A DNA stretch of 64,000 nt from Terfezia claveryi (GCA_015179025.1 WHUX01000077.1:1-64000); one strand, 5' to 3'. Shown: positions 23,461 to 36,080, numbered from the stretch's first letter. Notes: generated by a model not told the origin, from the letters alone. Translations and numbers: made by a program.

Positions 23461-23620
23461 TCCTGCTTGCCCTCCTCCTGCTACTTTTTTCGTTTTTAGG
23501 CATCCATCAACTATCTTCGCTCGCTCAATATATATATCGCTTGTTCACGGCCAGTTCATTTGCGCTCTCGAAGAATCACCACCAAGCTTACATCAAACCT
23601 ACTCAACCTCTAAAATTAAA

Positions 23621-24040
23621 ATGCAGTCCAAGGCTTTTGCCCTCCTTGTTGCCGCGTTCATGGCTCTCCCTACTGCTCTTGCCGTCCCAGCACAATGCCA
23701 GCCGGAGCCCACCCCTATCCCTACACCCCCCTCTAACTCCACCGCCACCCTCACCCCGACCACACAACCAAACCCAGAAATTTGACGTGCGACGGAGACT
23801 TGTACTGCTGTTCCAAGGGCCTCCAGGGAAATATTGGGTACTACTGCGGCGACGGACCAATCACGAACGGTAGGTTCATGCCTTCCATTTGATCAGAAAC
23901 TCCGTGGGACTAATAAGTGTAACCGTATAGAAGGTGCCTGCGATATGGTCACTGTTTGCTGTGCCAAAGGTGCGGGGAAGGAACTAACCCCACGTGGATA
24001 CACCTATAGACCCTGCAGAATGCCTGGTACATCTTCCTAA
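23621..24040 (+). pseudogene. Hydrophobin, frameshifted before the first cysteine of the core
   Basis: ATG 23621 opens a classic signal peptide (MQSKAFALLVAAFMALPTALA), then a Pro/Thr linker that reaches TGA in its own frame. One frame over, the sequence reads TCDGDLYCCSKGLQGN, then a 61-nt intron (GTAGGT...TATAG, 23870-23930). The second exon gives ACDMVTVCCAKG and ends RPCRMPGTSS. Cysteine spacing is C-x5-CC-x11-C-x10-C-x5-CC-x17-C, the eight-cysteine hydrophobin pattern. Hydrophobins are secreted amphipathic coat proteins of spores and hyphae. A single-base loss in the linker, perhaps in the six-C run near 23726-23731, would explain the break. It could be a true lesion or an assembly error; the rest looks functional. 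Confidence 0.75.
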
Positions 24041-25912
24041 ACCCGGCATCCCCTGACGTTTGAGGTCGAGGATACACCGCTTACGAAGAGTCGGGTACGG
24101 GGCAGGAGGTGGGATATTGAAGCGATGGTAAATTAATTCTATTTTATGATTTGGATTGTATCGAGTGATGTACTTAGTTTTTGGTGCGTCGGTTTGGTTG
24201 TTAATTTGGTTATTACATTACGGGGGTAGAAGTTTATTATGCTTTGGGGTTGAAATACACTAGTCTATTTCAGCGAGAAGCAAGGTCTCTTTTCATAGCA
24301 TCAAGAACCCTTGGGAGTCAAACTTGGATAACTGTTTTCCACCCAAAGATTGATCAGTATAGATGCTACTACCTACAATGTTATAATAGTGAAATCACCT
24401 TCTGCATTTCTCTACCTAACTTGAGTAGTATTGAGGCACTTTCATTATCGATACTAGTAAATGGCCTGGAACCTAGGACACATCGGCTATGCGGTTCTAT
24501 ACAGCACACATGAACGCAAAGAAAACTTTGAATAGAAATATTAATCTTAATGCAGCATTGCAGAGATCTATTGAGAGCCAGGTACTAGGAGGAATTACAG
24601 AGAAAAGAGTTATGCAATACTGTATTATCTAATCTATGCATTATAGGGAAAATGAAGTAGAAAAACTATAGCAAGAGGCAGTAGCCACAGCACCATAAGC
24701 AGCAAGTCGAGTAGAGTGGCTGCTGCACCTAGAGCTTTGCAACTAACTTTCTCGTCTATCAATTAATAAATATGTTATATGGGCTAACCAGGAGAAGCTT
24801 ATAGAAGATAACTCTAATTTGTATTTATTGACAGATATTGACAAGCTAAAATAAAGGGGTCTTTTATTGGTGGGTTAGTTGCCAGGGGATTGGATCAGGA
24901 GTTTCAGGCAGGATTCTTTCTTTTGTATACTCATATCTATTCTCTTTGATATCCTCATGTAAAAGTAAGTACCTCACTTCCTCACTTCCTCACTTCCTAT
25001 AGATGGTAACCAACCCATATATCATATAGGTAGTAGAGGGAGCATTAGAGCAAAGGGAGCATTGAGGTAGTGGAGAGAGCATTAGGGCAGTGAGGGGGCA
25101 TTGCGGCAGTGGGAGGAGTAGTGGGGCTAGCAGAAGGGGCATTAGGACAGCCAGACGAGTAAACGAAAATCCATGTAGTAATAATGCTAAATAATATAGT
25201 GCTGCTCCTTGAAGTAATAGATAGCCAAAAATTTGTGGTCCAATCATTGACCCCTCATGGGACTAGTCTGATACTCTATCATGATGAAAGTCCCAGTTAT
25301 GTATTATTGGATACTAAAGTATAGAAAATAAGATACTCCAGAATATTTATTTCCTAATTGCCTATCTTTACAGCAGCGATATCATTCTTGGCTTTCCTCT
25401 TCAGAGTCCAGCCTCTGAAGTTCATATCAAGTCCTTAGTGTTTGATCAAATGCTCTATTATAAAAGGAGATCTACTTATATAGATTGAAGTTACATTTTG
25501 CAATGGTGCTAGCAGAACACTAAATGAATCATTGAGCCTGGAGTTTGGGCACTCGGTTTGCTCTAGGTCTTCGGAATCATAAATTGTGAAGCTTCAGGCT
25601 CATGCACTAGCGGACATTTTATGCTGACCAAGTGACTTGGAGAATGTTATAAGGGGTTGTTTCCTGTTGCAGTACCATACCACCTCTGCAACTAGACTAG
25701 CCTTGACCTGGCATAGGCACTGGCAAGCCTGATATAGTCTGGTAGGAAGCCTGATAGTTCAATGTAAACACTAAGCAATTCTACACCAAGACCTGCTACT
25801 ACAGAAATAACTGTCTGCTTGGAAATTACATTTACACCCAACTTGTTCTCTTGCTCTTTTGATCTCTTAATTATAACAGTCCACCAGTATGCCTGCCTCT
25901 TCTCCTGCAGTG
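24041..25912. other. AT-rich intergenic tract
   Basis: No supported gene. Contains ACTTCCTC tandem copies (24970-25000) and a minisatellite (25036-25150). Confidence 0.5.
25036..25150. repeat. Minisatellite, GGAGCATTAGGGCAGTG-like
   Basis: Five to six degenerate units around GGGAGCATTAGGGCAGTG. Confidence 0.7.
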
Positions 25913-26497
25913 TGTCACAACCGTCCTTTCCTAGCCGGGTGTCACAACCGTGTTCTTAGTCTTGATTTGACACTTGAACAGGCTTGTTCGGGTGTCGTGC
26001 TATTTTGACACTCGAACAGGCTTGTTCGGGTGTCGCCGATGGGTGATTGTTATCTTAGCTTCCGAGATAGGAATCTCGGGAAGCTTATTCCTTCCACGGC
26101 CTTGGCCTGGAATCATGTATATATATCTTCGTCCCTCCGCCCTCTCGTTGGATCCCCATCCAACGTCTTGTATATCCAATACAGGGCCTTGCTTCTCTCC
26201 ACGTTGGTACATCTCCCTTGTGCACCTCCTCGCCTTGTCTCTGTAGCCCAGCTGCCTCCCTTGACACACGCGGCAACTGCTTCTGCATGTCTCGTGTCCC
26301 TTGCCCCCTGCCTCTCTTATCTCTTGCTCTTGCCCCCCGTCTCAGCTTCCCCCTGGTCACACACATAGCGTTCCTACGTGTGTCTTACCCTAGCCTTTCC
26401 CCAGATCACACACGTAGCGCTTCTACATGTGCGATTGCCCCTTGCCACTTCCCCGGCATACCCCTTGGTCGCCTTGTCCCCCAGAGCCCTCGTTACA
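25913..26497 (+). repeat. 5' LTR
   Basis: 585 bp. U3 contains two tandem 28-bp near-palindromes (25969-25996 and 26007-26034, GACAC-YGAACA paired with TGTTCGGGTGTC) upstream of a TATATATA run at 26118-26126. Confidence 0.96.
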
Positions 26498-26533
26498 CTA
26501 CGTTAGATCATTTGGACCAACTGGTACGCAGTC

Positions 26534-27733
26534 ATGTCAGGAGCAGCTCTCCCTCCACCCGCTGTCAGGTTTCAAACCTGGAGGAGCTCCCCCATACCCT
26601 CAGGCTTGAACGAGTTGAATGCCTACCATCGAGAAATCATCGACATCTTCGAGGCCATGGATGCCATCGGGGCCGAAATCGGCAACAGCCTGGCCGTGGC
26701 TGAAAACAGCCTGGCCGTGGCTGAACAAAAATTGAGATCCGCCGACGAAGAGATCACGGTCCTCCAGACTGATCTCGACCATCTGAACCTTGCCCTGGCC
26801 AGCGAACGGACTACAGTCCAAAACCTCAGCCGTGCCCTAGAGAACCTTGCAATACCAACAGCAGCCAGTAGCAATAAGACCGAAAGCATTCCAACACCCC
26901 CCAAGTTCAATGGGGACCGGGTTCACCTACGAGCCTGGAAAAATGCTGTCAATCTCAAGCTGAACGGGGATTCTGCCAGATTCCCGTCAGAACAACATCG
27001 ACTGGCATACGTTTTCGCCTTGCTGGAGGGGAAAGCTTGTGACCAGATCCAGCCATATGTCCTCGAAACCGGGATCAAGCTTGACGATATCTCGGCCCTT
27101 TTCACAGTCCTGGATAGGGCGTTTGGGGACCCCGATACCGTTGGCACTGCCAGTAGAGCCCTCCGAGCCCTCAGGCAGAAAAACACTGATCTATCCACTT
27201 ATGTGGCAGAATTCTCGAGATTGGCGGCGGAGGTCCGATGGAATGACCAGTCCAAACTGGAGCAATTCCAGGAAGGGCTAAATGATGAAATCCAGCAGGC
27301 CATGGTTAGCCTCCCGGAAGCCAAAACCCTTGACGAATTCATTGACCAGGCTTCCCAGGTAGAATAGTGGATGTCCCGGCTCCGCAACCGCCCCATGTAC
27401 AGGCCAGCACCCCGTCTCCCATAGCCTCAGCCTCAGCCTCAGCAACACCATGCAACCAAAATAGGGGCCCCTGCCCCTGCCAATAAGCCGGCCCACCCTT
27501 CGTTTGTGGCCGAAGGAGCCACCCCTATGGACCTATCATTGGGAAGGCCTCAACTAACCCAGAAGGAAAGGGACCGCCGCCGCACTAATGGGTTGTGCAT
27601 TGCATGTGGAAAAGGGGACCACTTTATTGCGGCATGTCCCCTCCGAAAAAACCGCCCCCTGGCCGCTCATGCCATCTCTGAGTCACGGATCGAGGAAGTT
27701 GAAGAGTCGGGAAAAGGGGAGTCCCTTGCCTAG
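26534..27733 (+). pseudogene. gag of complete chromovirus
   Basis: ATG 26534 starts 37 bp after the LTR. The N terminus has a predicted coiled coil (about residues 45-105), including a tandem SLAVAEN duplication. A retrotransposon gag/capsid domain spans about 125-275, and a CCHC knuckle CIACGKGDHFIAAC lies near residue 355. TAG codons at 27365-27367 and 27422-27424 interrupt it. The first aligns with the Gln pair VEQQMARL in the other copy and the second lies in a Gln/Pro-rich run. No frameshift is needed. The natural stop is TAG 27731-27733. The product would form the virus-like particle and bind genomic RNA. Confidence 0.9.
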
Positions 27734-27774
27734 TTACTGACACTAGCAAGGGACCTGCCCAGGGTCATTTATCT

Positions 27775-30700
27775 TTGTCTGCGTTTTCTTTGCCCGCATC
27801 TATGTCTGTTGATGAATCTCGCTTGTTTGGCGAGCATTTTGTAGTACCAATAACTGTTAAATTCAATGGTAAAACAGTGGTAACATCAGCTCTCATAGAT
27901 TGTGGTACTTCGGGGATAGCCTTCATTGATCAGACCTTCGTCAGTAAAAACTCCATACCAACCTCCAAGCTAAAGACCCCCCGCCTTCTTGATGTCATTG
28001 ACGGCCGCCCTATCTCTTCTGGGGCTATTACCCATCTCGCGTGTCTGCCCAGTGCCATTGGAGACCATTCGGAGGACCTCCAAATGTTCATGACCAAACT
28101 AAAATATCCAATTGTCCTTGGGATCCCCTGGCTCAGAATGCACGATGTGTCAGTCAGCTTCGGCTCTTACACCTTGCAATTCAACAGCCATTATTGCAGA
28201 ACAAACTATAGAGGTCCAAAAATCACCGTCACGGGGCTATGTGCATTACCACCCCCGATAATCCACCCAACCCAGGTGGTACACCAGCCCGCGCACATCA
28301 ATGCTGCTCACTGCCCTGCTCCCCCTGTTCCCCCCGTTCCTCCTGTTCCCCCCATTCCCCCTACTCCCCTTGTTCAACCTCCCCCAAAGCCCCTGAATAT
28401 TAGCTTTATTGGGGCAGGGGCTTTCGCTTACCTCACAAGGAGACACAAGCTGAAGGCGCATGCCCTTTCCATATATGAGGTGAACCTGGAAATCAATAAG
28501 ATGCGACCTAAGGAGGAGTGGAAGGCCATGGTCCTGGATGAATACCACGAGTTTATTGATCTATTGTCGGAAAAAGCCGCGGAGAAGCTGGCGCCCTACC
28601 GACTATATGACCACACAATTCCGCTGGTAGAGGGTAAGACCCCCCCCTATGGGCCCCTCTACGGAATATCCCGGGTGGAGCTGGAGGCCTTGAAGAAATA
28701 CTTGGAGGAAAACCTCAACAAGAGCTTCATTCGCCATAGCTCTTCACCAGCGGGTGCCCCAGTGCTTTTCGTGAAGAAATCGGACGGCTCTCTTGGGTTG
28801 TGTGTCGATTACCGGGGCCTAAACGAGATAACGGTCAAAAACAGGTACCCCCTACCCCTAATCCAGGAGACATTAGCCAGGCTCTCCAAGGCCAAATGGT
28901 TCACCAAACTGGATTTAAGAGGGGCTTACAACCTGGTACAGATCGCCGAGGGGGAGGAGTGGAAAACTGCCTTCCGAACACGATATGGCCATTTTGAGTA
29001 TAATGTGATGCCCTTTGGCCTAACCAATGCCCCTGCCTCCTTCTAGCACTTCATCAATGACACCTTGCAGGACTTCCTCGATGTGTTCTACATAGCTTAC
29101 CTAGACGATATTCTTATATACTCGGACTCCCTAGCGGAACACAAAATCCATGTGAGGCAGGTGTTAGAGAAGCTGGAGAAGGCCGGATTATACCTGAAAC
29201 CAGAGAAATGCGAGTTTCATGTGCAGGAGGTCAAGTATCTGGGGTTAATCATCACTACAGAAGGTATCAGGATGGACCCCACCAAGGTTACCGCTGTCCA
29301 GGAATGGCAAACCCCAGCAAATCTCAAGGATGTCCAAGCCTTCCTGGGGTTCGCTAACTTTTACCGGCGGTTCATTCTAGGGTATTCGAAGATCGTAGCC
29401 CCCCTCACCGCCCTGACCAAAAAAGACCGGCGTTTCGACTGGAATCTAGAAGCCCAATCTGCCTTCCAGAACCTCAAGGAAGCCTTCTGCTCAGCGCCAA
29501 TCCTGGCACATTTCAACCCTGACCAGGAGTGTGTCGTCGAAACCGATGCCTCCGACTATGTCTCCGCGGGAATCCTCTCTCAGAATGACGATAAAGGCAT
29601 CCTCCACCCAGTGGCCTATTTCTCAAAGAAGCATTCCCCAGCTGAGTGCAACTACGAGATCTACGACAAGGAGCTGATGGCCATCGTGCGAGCATTCGAG
29701 GAATGGAGGCCACACCTGGAGGCAGCCAAGGGGATTATCGAAGTACTTTCCGACCATAAAAACTTTGAGTACTTTACCACCACCAAGCTGCTCAACCGAC
29801 GGCAGGCCAGGTGGTCGGAATTCCTCTCTTGGTTCAACTTTAAGATCAAGTACCGTCCTGGAAAAGCTGGTGGCAAGCCCGATGCGTTAACCCGGAGATC
29901 AGGAGATCTCCCTAAGGGGGGGGATGAAAGGCTAAAATACCAAAATCAGGTGTTATTGAAGCCCGAAAACCTCGATCTAGCGGCCAATGCCCTTGCTGAA
30001 GCTGAGGCTGAGGCTGATGCGGAAGCTGAGGCTGATGCGGAAGCTGAGGTGAGAGCCGACCTCCGACAACTGGTGAGACAGGCATACGAGGATGACCCCC
30101 TGGCCAAGGAAATTATCGCCGCAGTGGATTCCGGCCAGCGCTGCCACCCCAAAATCTCCCTGGCTGAATGTACCGTCCAGGAAGGCCTCCTTTACCATCT
30201 CGAGCGGCTCTATGTGCCGGAAGGAGAGCTGCGCCTGCGATTGATCAAGGAACACCATGATACCCCAGCGGCAGGCCACCCAGGAGTGGCTAAAACGTTG
30301 GAACTGCTGGCCAGGGAATATACATGGACAGACCAGTGGAAGGAAGTGGAGCGGTACGTACGGAACTGCCATGTTTGCAAGCGTACTAAGCCTGTCCACC
30401 ACGCCCCATATGGTACTCTGAAGCCCCTGGATATCCCAGATCGGCCGTGGCTGCATCTGACCATGGATTTCGTGACGGGATTGCCAGAAGACTCGGGATT
30501 CAATGCCATCTTGATGGTGGTAGATCGGTTGACAAAAATGAGGCACGTTATACCTTGCCGGGATACCTGCTCTGCCCCAGAGTTAGCCAATCTCTACCTC
30601 AATAATGTATTCCGATACCATGGCCTCCCTGAATCGATCGTATCCGACCGTGGCCCCCAGTTTACCTCAGAATTCTGGCAAGCCTTCTGCGAACTTCTGG

Positions 30701-31515
30701 AGATCAAAGTGTGGCTGTCAACGGCATATCACTCCCAGACGGACGGCCAATCAGAGAGGATGAACGCCATTATGGAGCAATATCTGCGGGCCTTTGTCAA
30801 CTACTAGTAGGATAACTGGGTTTCGCTGCTGGCCACCTGCGAATTCGCCGCGAACAACCAGTTCTCGGAATCCTCCAAAACCTCTCCTTTCCTGGCCAAT
30901 TACGGTTGGCACCCCCGATTCATGGACACCCTAGCTCCCCTGCAAAAAGCCCAACCCCCAGCCAAGGAATTCATAGCCGGAATCGCTGAGCTCCACTCGA
31001 CTCTAAAGGCAGAGCTGAGGTATGCGCAAGCTAGGCAAGCCGAATATGCCAATGGCTCATGGTTGCCAGCCCCCAGATATCAGCCAGGCGACAAGGTATG
31101 GCTCTCCAGCCGGCACTTCCGAACAGAACGGGCCTCCCGCAAGCTCGACCACAAGTTCCTGGGTCCATTTGAGGTATTGGCTGCTGTGGGCACTCATGCC
31201 TACTGCCTGAGGTTCCCCAAAGACATCAAATGACATCCAGTCGTCCATGTCTCCGAGATCGAGCCTGCTGCTAGCGACCCTCTCCCCGGCCAGAAACACC
31301 CTCCACCTCCCCCCGTGGTTATTGAAGGTGAGGAGGAATGGGAGGTAGAGGAAGTGCTGGACTCCCGAAGAAGGTATGGGCACCTGCAATATAAGGTCAA
31401 ATGGCTGGGAGATGAGGAGACGACCTGGCAACCAGTGGAGGACCTGGAAAACGCACAGGACTTGGTCACCCTATTCTACTAGCGTTACCCCCGAAAGCCT
31501 TGCCCCGCCCAATGA
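27775..31515 (+). pseudogene. pol of complete chromovirus (PR-RT-RNaseH-IN-chromodomain)
   Basis: The frame is offset from gag, so expression would need frameshifting or re-initiation. Domains in order: aspartic protease (LIDCGTSG), a Pro-rich linker, reverse transcriptase (FGLTNAP, catalytic YLDDIL), RNase H (VVETDASDY), integrase zinc finger (HHCC ending NCHVCKRTKP), D,D,E core (TMDFVTG, VSDRGPQF, QSERMN) and chromodomain (EEEWEVEEVLDSR, WLGDEETTWQ). In-frame stops: TAG 29044, TAG-TAG 30805-30810, TGA 31231, TAG 31480. The other copy has Gln at the first of the 30805 pair and CAA at the 31480 position, so these were Gln codons; the last leaves the true stop at TGA 31513-31515. Chromodomains direct insertion to modified histones. 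Confidence 0.93.
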
Positions 31516-31709
31516 TGTTCTTGTTGTCCTGGAATTGGTTATTAGGGTTGTTATTGTCATTGTTGTCGGGATTATTGTTGGTACGTACTTCCGGCATTGG
31601 AGTTGTGTTATGGGTTATTAGTTTTAGTTGCCTGTTTTGTTTGTTTGTTTTTGTCTTGCCTTTCACCTTGTCTTTCGTCGCTGGGGCTCCGAGCCTAAAG
31701 GGGGGATAG

Positions 31710-32294
31710 TGTCACAACCATCCTTTCCTAGCCGGGTATCACAACCGTGTTCTTAGTCTTGATTTGACACTCGAACAGGCTTGTTCAGGTGTCGTGCTGT
31801 TTTGACACTCGAACAGGCTTGTTTGGGTGTCACCGATGGGTGATTGTTATCTTAGCTTCCGAGATAGGAATCTCGGGAAGCTTATTCCTTCCACGGCCTT
31901 GGCCTGGAATCATGTATATATATCTTCGTCCCTCCGCCCTCTCGTTGGATCCCCATCCAACGTCTTGTATATCTAATATAGGGCCTTACTTCTCTCCACG
32001 TTGGTGCATCTCCCTTGTGCACCTCCTCGCCTTGTCTCTGCAGCCCAGCTGCCTCCCTTGACACACGCGGCAACTGCTTCCGCGTGTCTCGTGTCCCTTG
32101 CCCTCTGCCTCTCTTGTCTCTTGCCCTTGCCCCCCGTCTCAGCCTCCCCTTGGTCACACACATAGCGTTCCTACGTGTGTCTTACCCTAGCCTTTCCCCA
32201 GATCACACACGTAGCGCTCCTATGTATGCGATTGCCCCTTGCCACTTCCCCGGCATACCTCTTGGTCGCCTTGTCCCCCAGAGCCCTTGTTACA
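31710..32294 (+). repeat. 3' LTR
   Basis: 585 bp, same length as the 5' LTR with no indel. The 25 differences are all C/T or G/A. Confidence 0.96.
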
Positions 32295-32565
32295 CAGTGG
32301 ATTCCACTTCTCCAGACACCTCCGGCACCCCCAATGCATCCCATCTAATCTCCCACCAAACCTCCTGCACTTATTAAGAACATGTAAAAGAGTTTCTCCA
32401 AGCCAATGAGGAGGAATATAGACTTAAGGATGAGTATATTGGACTCATTTAATACAAGAACGATATCTGTTGGACATGATTTCCCAAACCTGACTAGGGA
32501 AGAGCTAATGACATCAGGCAAGTTGACATTTGGTGGAGTAAAAAGGGCATCAGCAAAAAGAAATT

Positions 32566-32662
32566 AGCGTCAGGACGCACCACCAAGCGTCCAGACGCGA
32601 TTTTGCATCCGGACGCGATTTTGCGTCCTATGCGTCCTGTGCGTCCGGACGCCCCGAGGTGT
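32566..32662. repeat. Left subterminal GCGTC/GACGC array
   Basis: Repeated near-palindromes GCGTCCGGACGC, GCGTCCAGACGC and GCATCCGGACGC within about 100 bp of the left terminus; probable transposase-binding sites. Confidence 0.75.
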
Positions 32663-32903
32663 TGTATTACAATCTGGACGCAACTAGGGCCCTACGCTGC
32701 ATCGCAATACCCTTCCGATGCCATTGGTGACTGCTGTGCCATCGGACGTACATTAGGTGCATACCGCCGGACAATCTAACTCTGTCTATATTACTTCCTA
32801 GACGTCATGTAGTATGTGATTCATGACACACATGTTCCTAATCAACTTCTTGATCGTTCTGCTAGCCATATCTTTATTTATTGTTCTGCTAGCTATATGT
32901 ATT

Positions 32904-35900
32904 CTAGTTTCTATCATGAATATCATTCCATGTATGTAGATCAATACGGTTATTTACAATATATAGCTCTTCATCATGGATCGGGATTAGATGTGCCATG
33001 CCCTCTATGTCCGCAATTCTTATTACATGATCGGTTGATGGCAATCCGATGTGCACCATGCCCTCTGGACCATCTGGCGTTGATGATCCAACTATTCTCA
33101 TTAGTGAAACATATGCAAGGCGGTATGTATCTTTGGCTGCTATGTCTCGCAGTTTGAACAAAGCATTTAGTCTAGCAGGAACCCTACCATCAAGACCACC
33201 GGAAACTTTCCCCTGTGTAGACTTATGACATCGGACAAACACCCAGTCATGCCTTTCCTCTTGCTTGCGGAATAACTTACCCCCCGTGCAGCATACATGG
33301 TGTATCATATATCCATCGCCGTTGAAGGTCGGAACAGCAACTTGAAGTATGATAAATGCTTCGAGGGGTGCATCCATGAGACGGGCTACGTCTGTTTCAG
33401 TGTCGGATGATTGCCGGTACGGGTACCGGGCAAGATACCTAGCTGTAAGCGTTAATAGGTCAGGTAGATTGTAGTGTGTCTGCAAAGTCTTAAGATCATG
33501 TATACCTTTTACAGGTAGCCGTCCTTCCAACTTAGTTCTCATAAGCTTTGGGACAACGTCGCTGGGCAGATGTAAACTCCGACAGGGGGGAGTAATAATG
33601 GTATGTATTTCATCGGGCATGTTTGGGTTATCACAAATCCATTGCTCAATATTCCTTTTGCGCATGGCGAAACTGTGTGCCCGTGTGTAAGCGTGAATGA
33701 TTTGGGGCATGGCATTGATATGATTGGTCCGCCGGTATGCATCTTTCAGGGGCTTATGGGAGACCTCACAGATCTCAGTCGAATATTGCGGAAGTGATCC
33801 ATATTTGGCTATTTGATCCGCAAAATACGAAATCAAATGCATTTTCGGAAAATTGTAGTGTGCTCTACTGGTCAGCATGTTATTCACCAAATCTTCATTT
33901 TCTTATGCCTGATCGTCTTGGAGTTTGCGTTATTTGGAGGGGGTTGCCAGTTGGGATTCATCTGATGCCAGTTGTCAGTAATGTTCTGCATGGAGGTCTT
34001 TAGATGCTACCTTGGCTGAGGCCTTCGTAAACTTTGATGCTCGAAACCGGAGGAACACCTCTTTGTGTTTGTGAAAGTCCTGGAAGTAGTCCCTCATAGA
34101 TTATATTGTTCCAGGAGTGTGTACCGTGTATTGTGCAATGAGGATGAAGTCCGTTAAATATCTATCATACAGGATTGCCTTGTGGCAAGATGCCTTGTGT
34201 CGAGTGGCAATTTCAGGGGCGTCGGTTCTCCGACTTAGTGCAGCCATAAAGACGGCTAGCAGTACCCGTAGCAAATTCCTCATCTCTTTCCCTTGCCATT
34301 ATGTGACCGCACGGTATGCCTTGTTTGGCCTGGTAAACCCTGGGAAAGGGGGCAATCGCGACCATATATGATCGAATATAGTCAGGCGTCTGACGTGCCC
34401 TAGGAAGTCCTGGACCCATTTTATTATGTGGGACAGCATCCCGAGATATAGTGTGTGTAGAGTATCTCCCCGAACCAGAGTATGAGGTTCACAGTTGGGG
34501 ATATGCCAAAGGGCATTATTGATCCCCTTAACTCCGTCAATTTCGAGCACTGTCAGGTTGAACTTGTGGTATACAGTAGCATACTGGGAGTGTTGCCGGG
34601 TATCGTAAGGTGTGTCTGGGAGGTCTCCAAATTTGTTTGGGGGGCAATGCATACTGAGTATCGATTGGTGAGAATGCCATGAATCATGATATTCTTCATA
34701 TGGTCTGCCAACCAGGCAGAGAGCCTAGGTACGCATTTGCGTCCCTTCTCATCACAACATACCATGTCAATCCCTTGCTGACTTTGGGCGTCGGCTAAGG
34801 GACTGAGTATGGAGCTCAGTATCTCATGCGTAACCTGGAGGGCATCCAATTCCTGAGCCTCCATAGGGTTTCCAGGAACTTTAGCAAGGCGTTTAGGGGG
34901 GGTGAGTAATAACGCAATCGGGATCCAAGCGTTCATCGTCAGTTTGTTTCGTATGCTGGACTTTATATTCCCTATACTCATGTATAGGGGCCATAATTTC
35001 TTGTCCCCGGAGAAGTTGGTCAGATGTGTCTGGTCCGATGCCAAAAGGACGGGGACCAGTGTAGTGCTGACGGGAATGAGCTGCTGTAAGACTTACGTGT
35101 AAGCAAGAAGGCATAGTAGGATAATTAGGGTACATACCTGTTGATCCCACCACCAGGATGCGGTATTCATCTCCAAATATATTCGCTTGTTATTCGCATT
35201 GAATAACTTGACTGGTTCCCAGACCACATGGGTCACAAATGTTCTCTGCCGCAATAGGTATTTGATACAATCTACTATATTGTGGTAGTAGAAATCCGAC
35301 TTTGGTCTCAGCACATATTGAATGGATCCTGTGCTCCACTCAGGATCCGCAATCATTTTGTCCATTTGCTTCCACAATGTGTACCCCGATTTGAATGAGA
35401 CACTTGATGTCGGACTGTCGGTGGGTGAGCTCATCAAAATATTGTCCCAGAAGAAATCGTTAATCCTCATTTTTGGGACCTTGCTGAGGGTGAAAAACCG
35501 GGCAAGCATATAATCCCGTGCATTTAAAAATGGATGGAGGAGATTGAATTGGGCCGAGCGCTGATTGACAAATGGATAGTCACGTACAGGCTGTCTAGCC
35601 TGATATCTGTCGGGAAGCCACCTAGTGACGTCGGTGGTATATGGATGTCCATCGGCGGGGGAGGTAGCAGTGGTTTCGGGAATAGGTTCTGCGTCGGAGT
35701 CATTCCCGGGTTTTTTGACCTCATCCTGCTCCATCTTAAGCCCGGGTTCTTGGATGTCATCTTGCTCCACCAGCTGGAAATCTTCGTCAAGGTCCTGATC
35801 ATATTCAGGAATGCCTCCATAAGACCCTTCACCTTCAAGAGTTAGCCTGATTAATATCTGCAATGCCTCGGCAAGAAGCCTCACCTTCGTGGGTTAATCC

Positions 35901-36080
35901 TCCACCTGATTGTTCACCTAATTGTTTGAGGTAGGTTTCGGTATTCTGGGAAACGTCAGTTTCCCGACGCGCAACAGGGGTAAATGTCTGGTATTTGTCC
36001 GGATATTTGTTCTCTATGTGGTTAGCATATGCTCCCCAACTGGCATACATACGCTTGCACCAGGTTTTGGGGGGGTTCAT
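32904..36080 (-). pseudogene. Plavaka-like (CMC) transposase, RIP-damaged
   Basis: ATG 36080 begins a Cys/His segment like a single zinc finger (CKRMYASWGAYANHIENKYP). Introns can be placed, for example GTATGT...TACAG at about 35087-35140. Splicing that intron brings in SDQTHLTNFSGDKKLWPLY, the most characteristic segment of this family. Further on come HTLVRGDTLHTLYLGML (family pattern with a conserved Asp-Leu-Leu-His), KEMRNLLRVLLAVF, and the C-terminal FPKMHLISYFADQI then TEICEVSHKPLKDAYRRTN. From 34652 to 32904 one frame holds the protein but contains four or five stops, mostly TAA where Gln fits. Intact relatives cut at the inverted repeats; this copy should be inactive. Confidence 0.8.

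Larger units (their letters stand above)
25913..32294 (+). mobile_element. Ty3/gypsy chromovirus, structurally complete, RIP-damaged
   Basis: 6382 bp with 585-bp LTRs (25913-26497 and 31710-32294) bounded by TGTCACAACC and GTTACA, and a perfect 5-bp target duplication CAGTG (25908-25912 and 32295-32299). A purine tract AAAGGGGGGATAG (31697-31709) abuts the 3' LTR. Gag and pol lie in different frames, separated by a TAG conserved in both chromovirus copies. The order protease, RT, RNase H, integrase, chromodomain defines a chromovirus. Several in-frame stops lie inside otherwise unshifted coding sequence. The LTRs differ at 25 sites, all transitions. Confidence 0.97.

Noticed and set aside
30000..30050. 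GCTGAGGCTGATGCGGAA tandem repeat as an independent minisatellite
   Set aside because: It is in frame within pol, encoding an Ala/Glu-rich linker between RNase H and integrase.
26534..31515. Genetic-code change with UAG as Gln
   Set aside because: Sister-copy comparison and transition-only LTR divergence explain the stops by C-to-T mutation; intact host genes here use TAA and TGA as normal stops without internal UAR.
32816..33157. 113-codon plus-strand frame over the CMC transposase 3' end
   Set aside because: Antisense to recognisable transposase motifs; no independent evidence.
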